42,770 nucleotides of DNA from Ophiostoma sp. CBS 140.51 (Eukaryota; Ascomycota; Sordariomycetes; Ophiostomatales; Ophiostomataceae). The notes under the pieces are model-generated. The model was not told the DNA's origin. It ran no database searches and saw nothing but the letters and a program-made list of their open reading frames with translations. Shown piece by piece: positions 42,236 through 42,770 of the stretch; the stretch's first letter is position 1, and each line of letters begins with the position of its first letter. The stretch covers positions 1 through 42,770 of the forward strand of contig JANSLP010000281.1 of NCBI GenBank assembly GCA_029298735.1, read 5' to 3'. The position numbers and the translations under genes are program-made.

Positions 42236-42770
42236 AAAAAAAAAAAATTTATACTAATCGTCGTCCACGACCGTTTACTAATTATTACCCACCTACCCCC
42301 GCTCCACCGCCGCCACCTACCCCCGAAGAGACGGACTGGACGGCCGTCACCGGCCGGTGGAAGGCCCTTTGGCAACAGGACGCAAGCAACGGTCACTCCG
42401 CGAGATCTCTCGCGGCACGGACACCGAGCTGGACAGCACGGGCTGTACGGCGCCGCCACCTCCACCTCACCAAGGCCGAAAGCAGCCTCCTCACGCAAAT
42501 CCGGACCGGCCACATCGGCTTCCGTGCATACCTTTACCGGCAAGGCGCCGTAGACTCACCAACATGTACATGCGGGGCCGAAGACGAGACCCCGGCCCAC
42601 GTCCTCCTGTCATGCACAGAAACACCCCCAAGACCGTCAGACTGGCCACAGACACCGACGGACCTAGACCACCGCCTGCAGGCGGGCCTCACGGCCCGAC
42701 CGCTCCTCCGGTGGCTTATTCGAAGCGAGAGGCTCCCGGAGTACCGCCTAGCCAAGGAGCTAGAGAGGTC
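42236..42770 (+). mobile_element. LINE-type (non-LTR) retrotransposon ORF2, 3' portion, cut by window edge
   Basis: One plus-strand frame is open from about 42236 to the window end. From ~42325 it reads TDWTAVTGRWKALWQQD, then HLHLTKAESSLLTQIRTGHI, the zinc-knuckle-like TCTCGAEDETPAHVLLSC and LLRWLIRSERLPEYRLAKEL. This is the C-terminal tail after the RNase H domain in fungal LINEs (Tad1/I-like). It is G/C-rich without stops or RIP signs. A run of A lies at its left border (about 42236-42247). No reverse transcriptase is present to the left, so the copy is 5'-truncated or rearranged. Confidence 0.85.

Overview
The window is nuclear DNA of a filamentous ascomycete (Pezizomycotina, most likely Sordariomycetes). 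The evidence is short spliceosomal introns of 53-132 bp with GTRNGT donors and CTAAC-like branch points, fungal-only families (HET domain, fungal NACHT-WD40 STAND proteins, Zn2Cys6 regulators, small secreted proteins), dispersed 5S rRNA genes, and C-to-T decay at CpA sites that looks like RIP (repeat-induced point mutation). I cannot name the species.

Left part (1-18.2 kb) is accessory and decaying. It opens with a minus-strand NACHT-WD40 NLR whose near-identical 42-residue WD repeats run off the left edge. Next come a RIP-eroded N-terminal module of another STAND gene (4.4-5.7 kb) and an APC-family permease that is intact except for four in-frame TAG codons (6.6-8.5 kb). A 5S rRNA gene, an internally deleted short-chain dehydrogenase, a collagen-like secreted protein (11.2-12.8 kb) and a six-cysteine small secreted protein (14.9-15.2 kb) follow. 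A broken kinase-like gene, a second 5S rRNA gene and a truncated, frameshifted Zn2Cys6-type regulator then lie in a row on the plus strand (15.8-18.2 kb).

Middle part (18.9-34.4 kb) is ordinary gene space: an ADCK/UbiB-type mitochondrial kinase-like protein tail-to-tail with a small mitochondrial membrane protein, a DHA1 MFS transporter, a compact divergent kinesin motor, a cytochrome P450, a Zn2Cys6 transcription factor and a small secreted protein. P450 and regulator are adjacent and co-oriented; a reductase lies 2.6 kb further on, so a small metabolic module is possible but unproven. A 2.5-kb gap at 21.6-24.1 kb holds an AT-rich, probably RIP-processed island and a diverged dispersed repeat.

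Right part (35-42.8 kb) has two minus-strand tRNA genes (Asp-GTC, Val-AAC), an extended SDR (dihydroflavonol-reductase-like), a HET-coiled-coil-ankyrin gene split by a single in-frame TGA, and the 3' part of a LINE-type retrotransposon ORF entering at the right edge. The main biological theme is allorecognition or innate-immunity genes at three stages: one apparently intact NLR, one HET-ankyrin gene with a single nonsense mutation, and one long-dead STAND relic.
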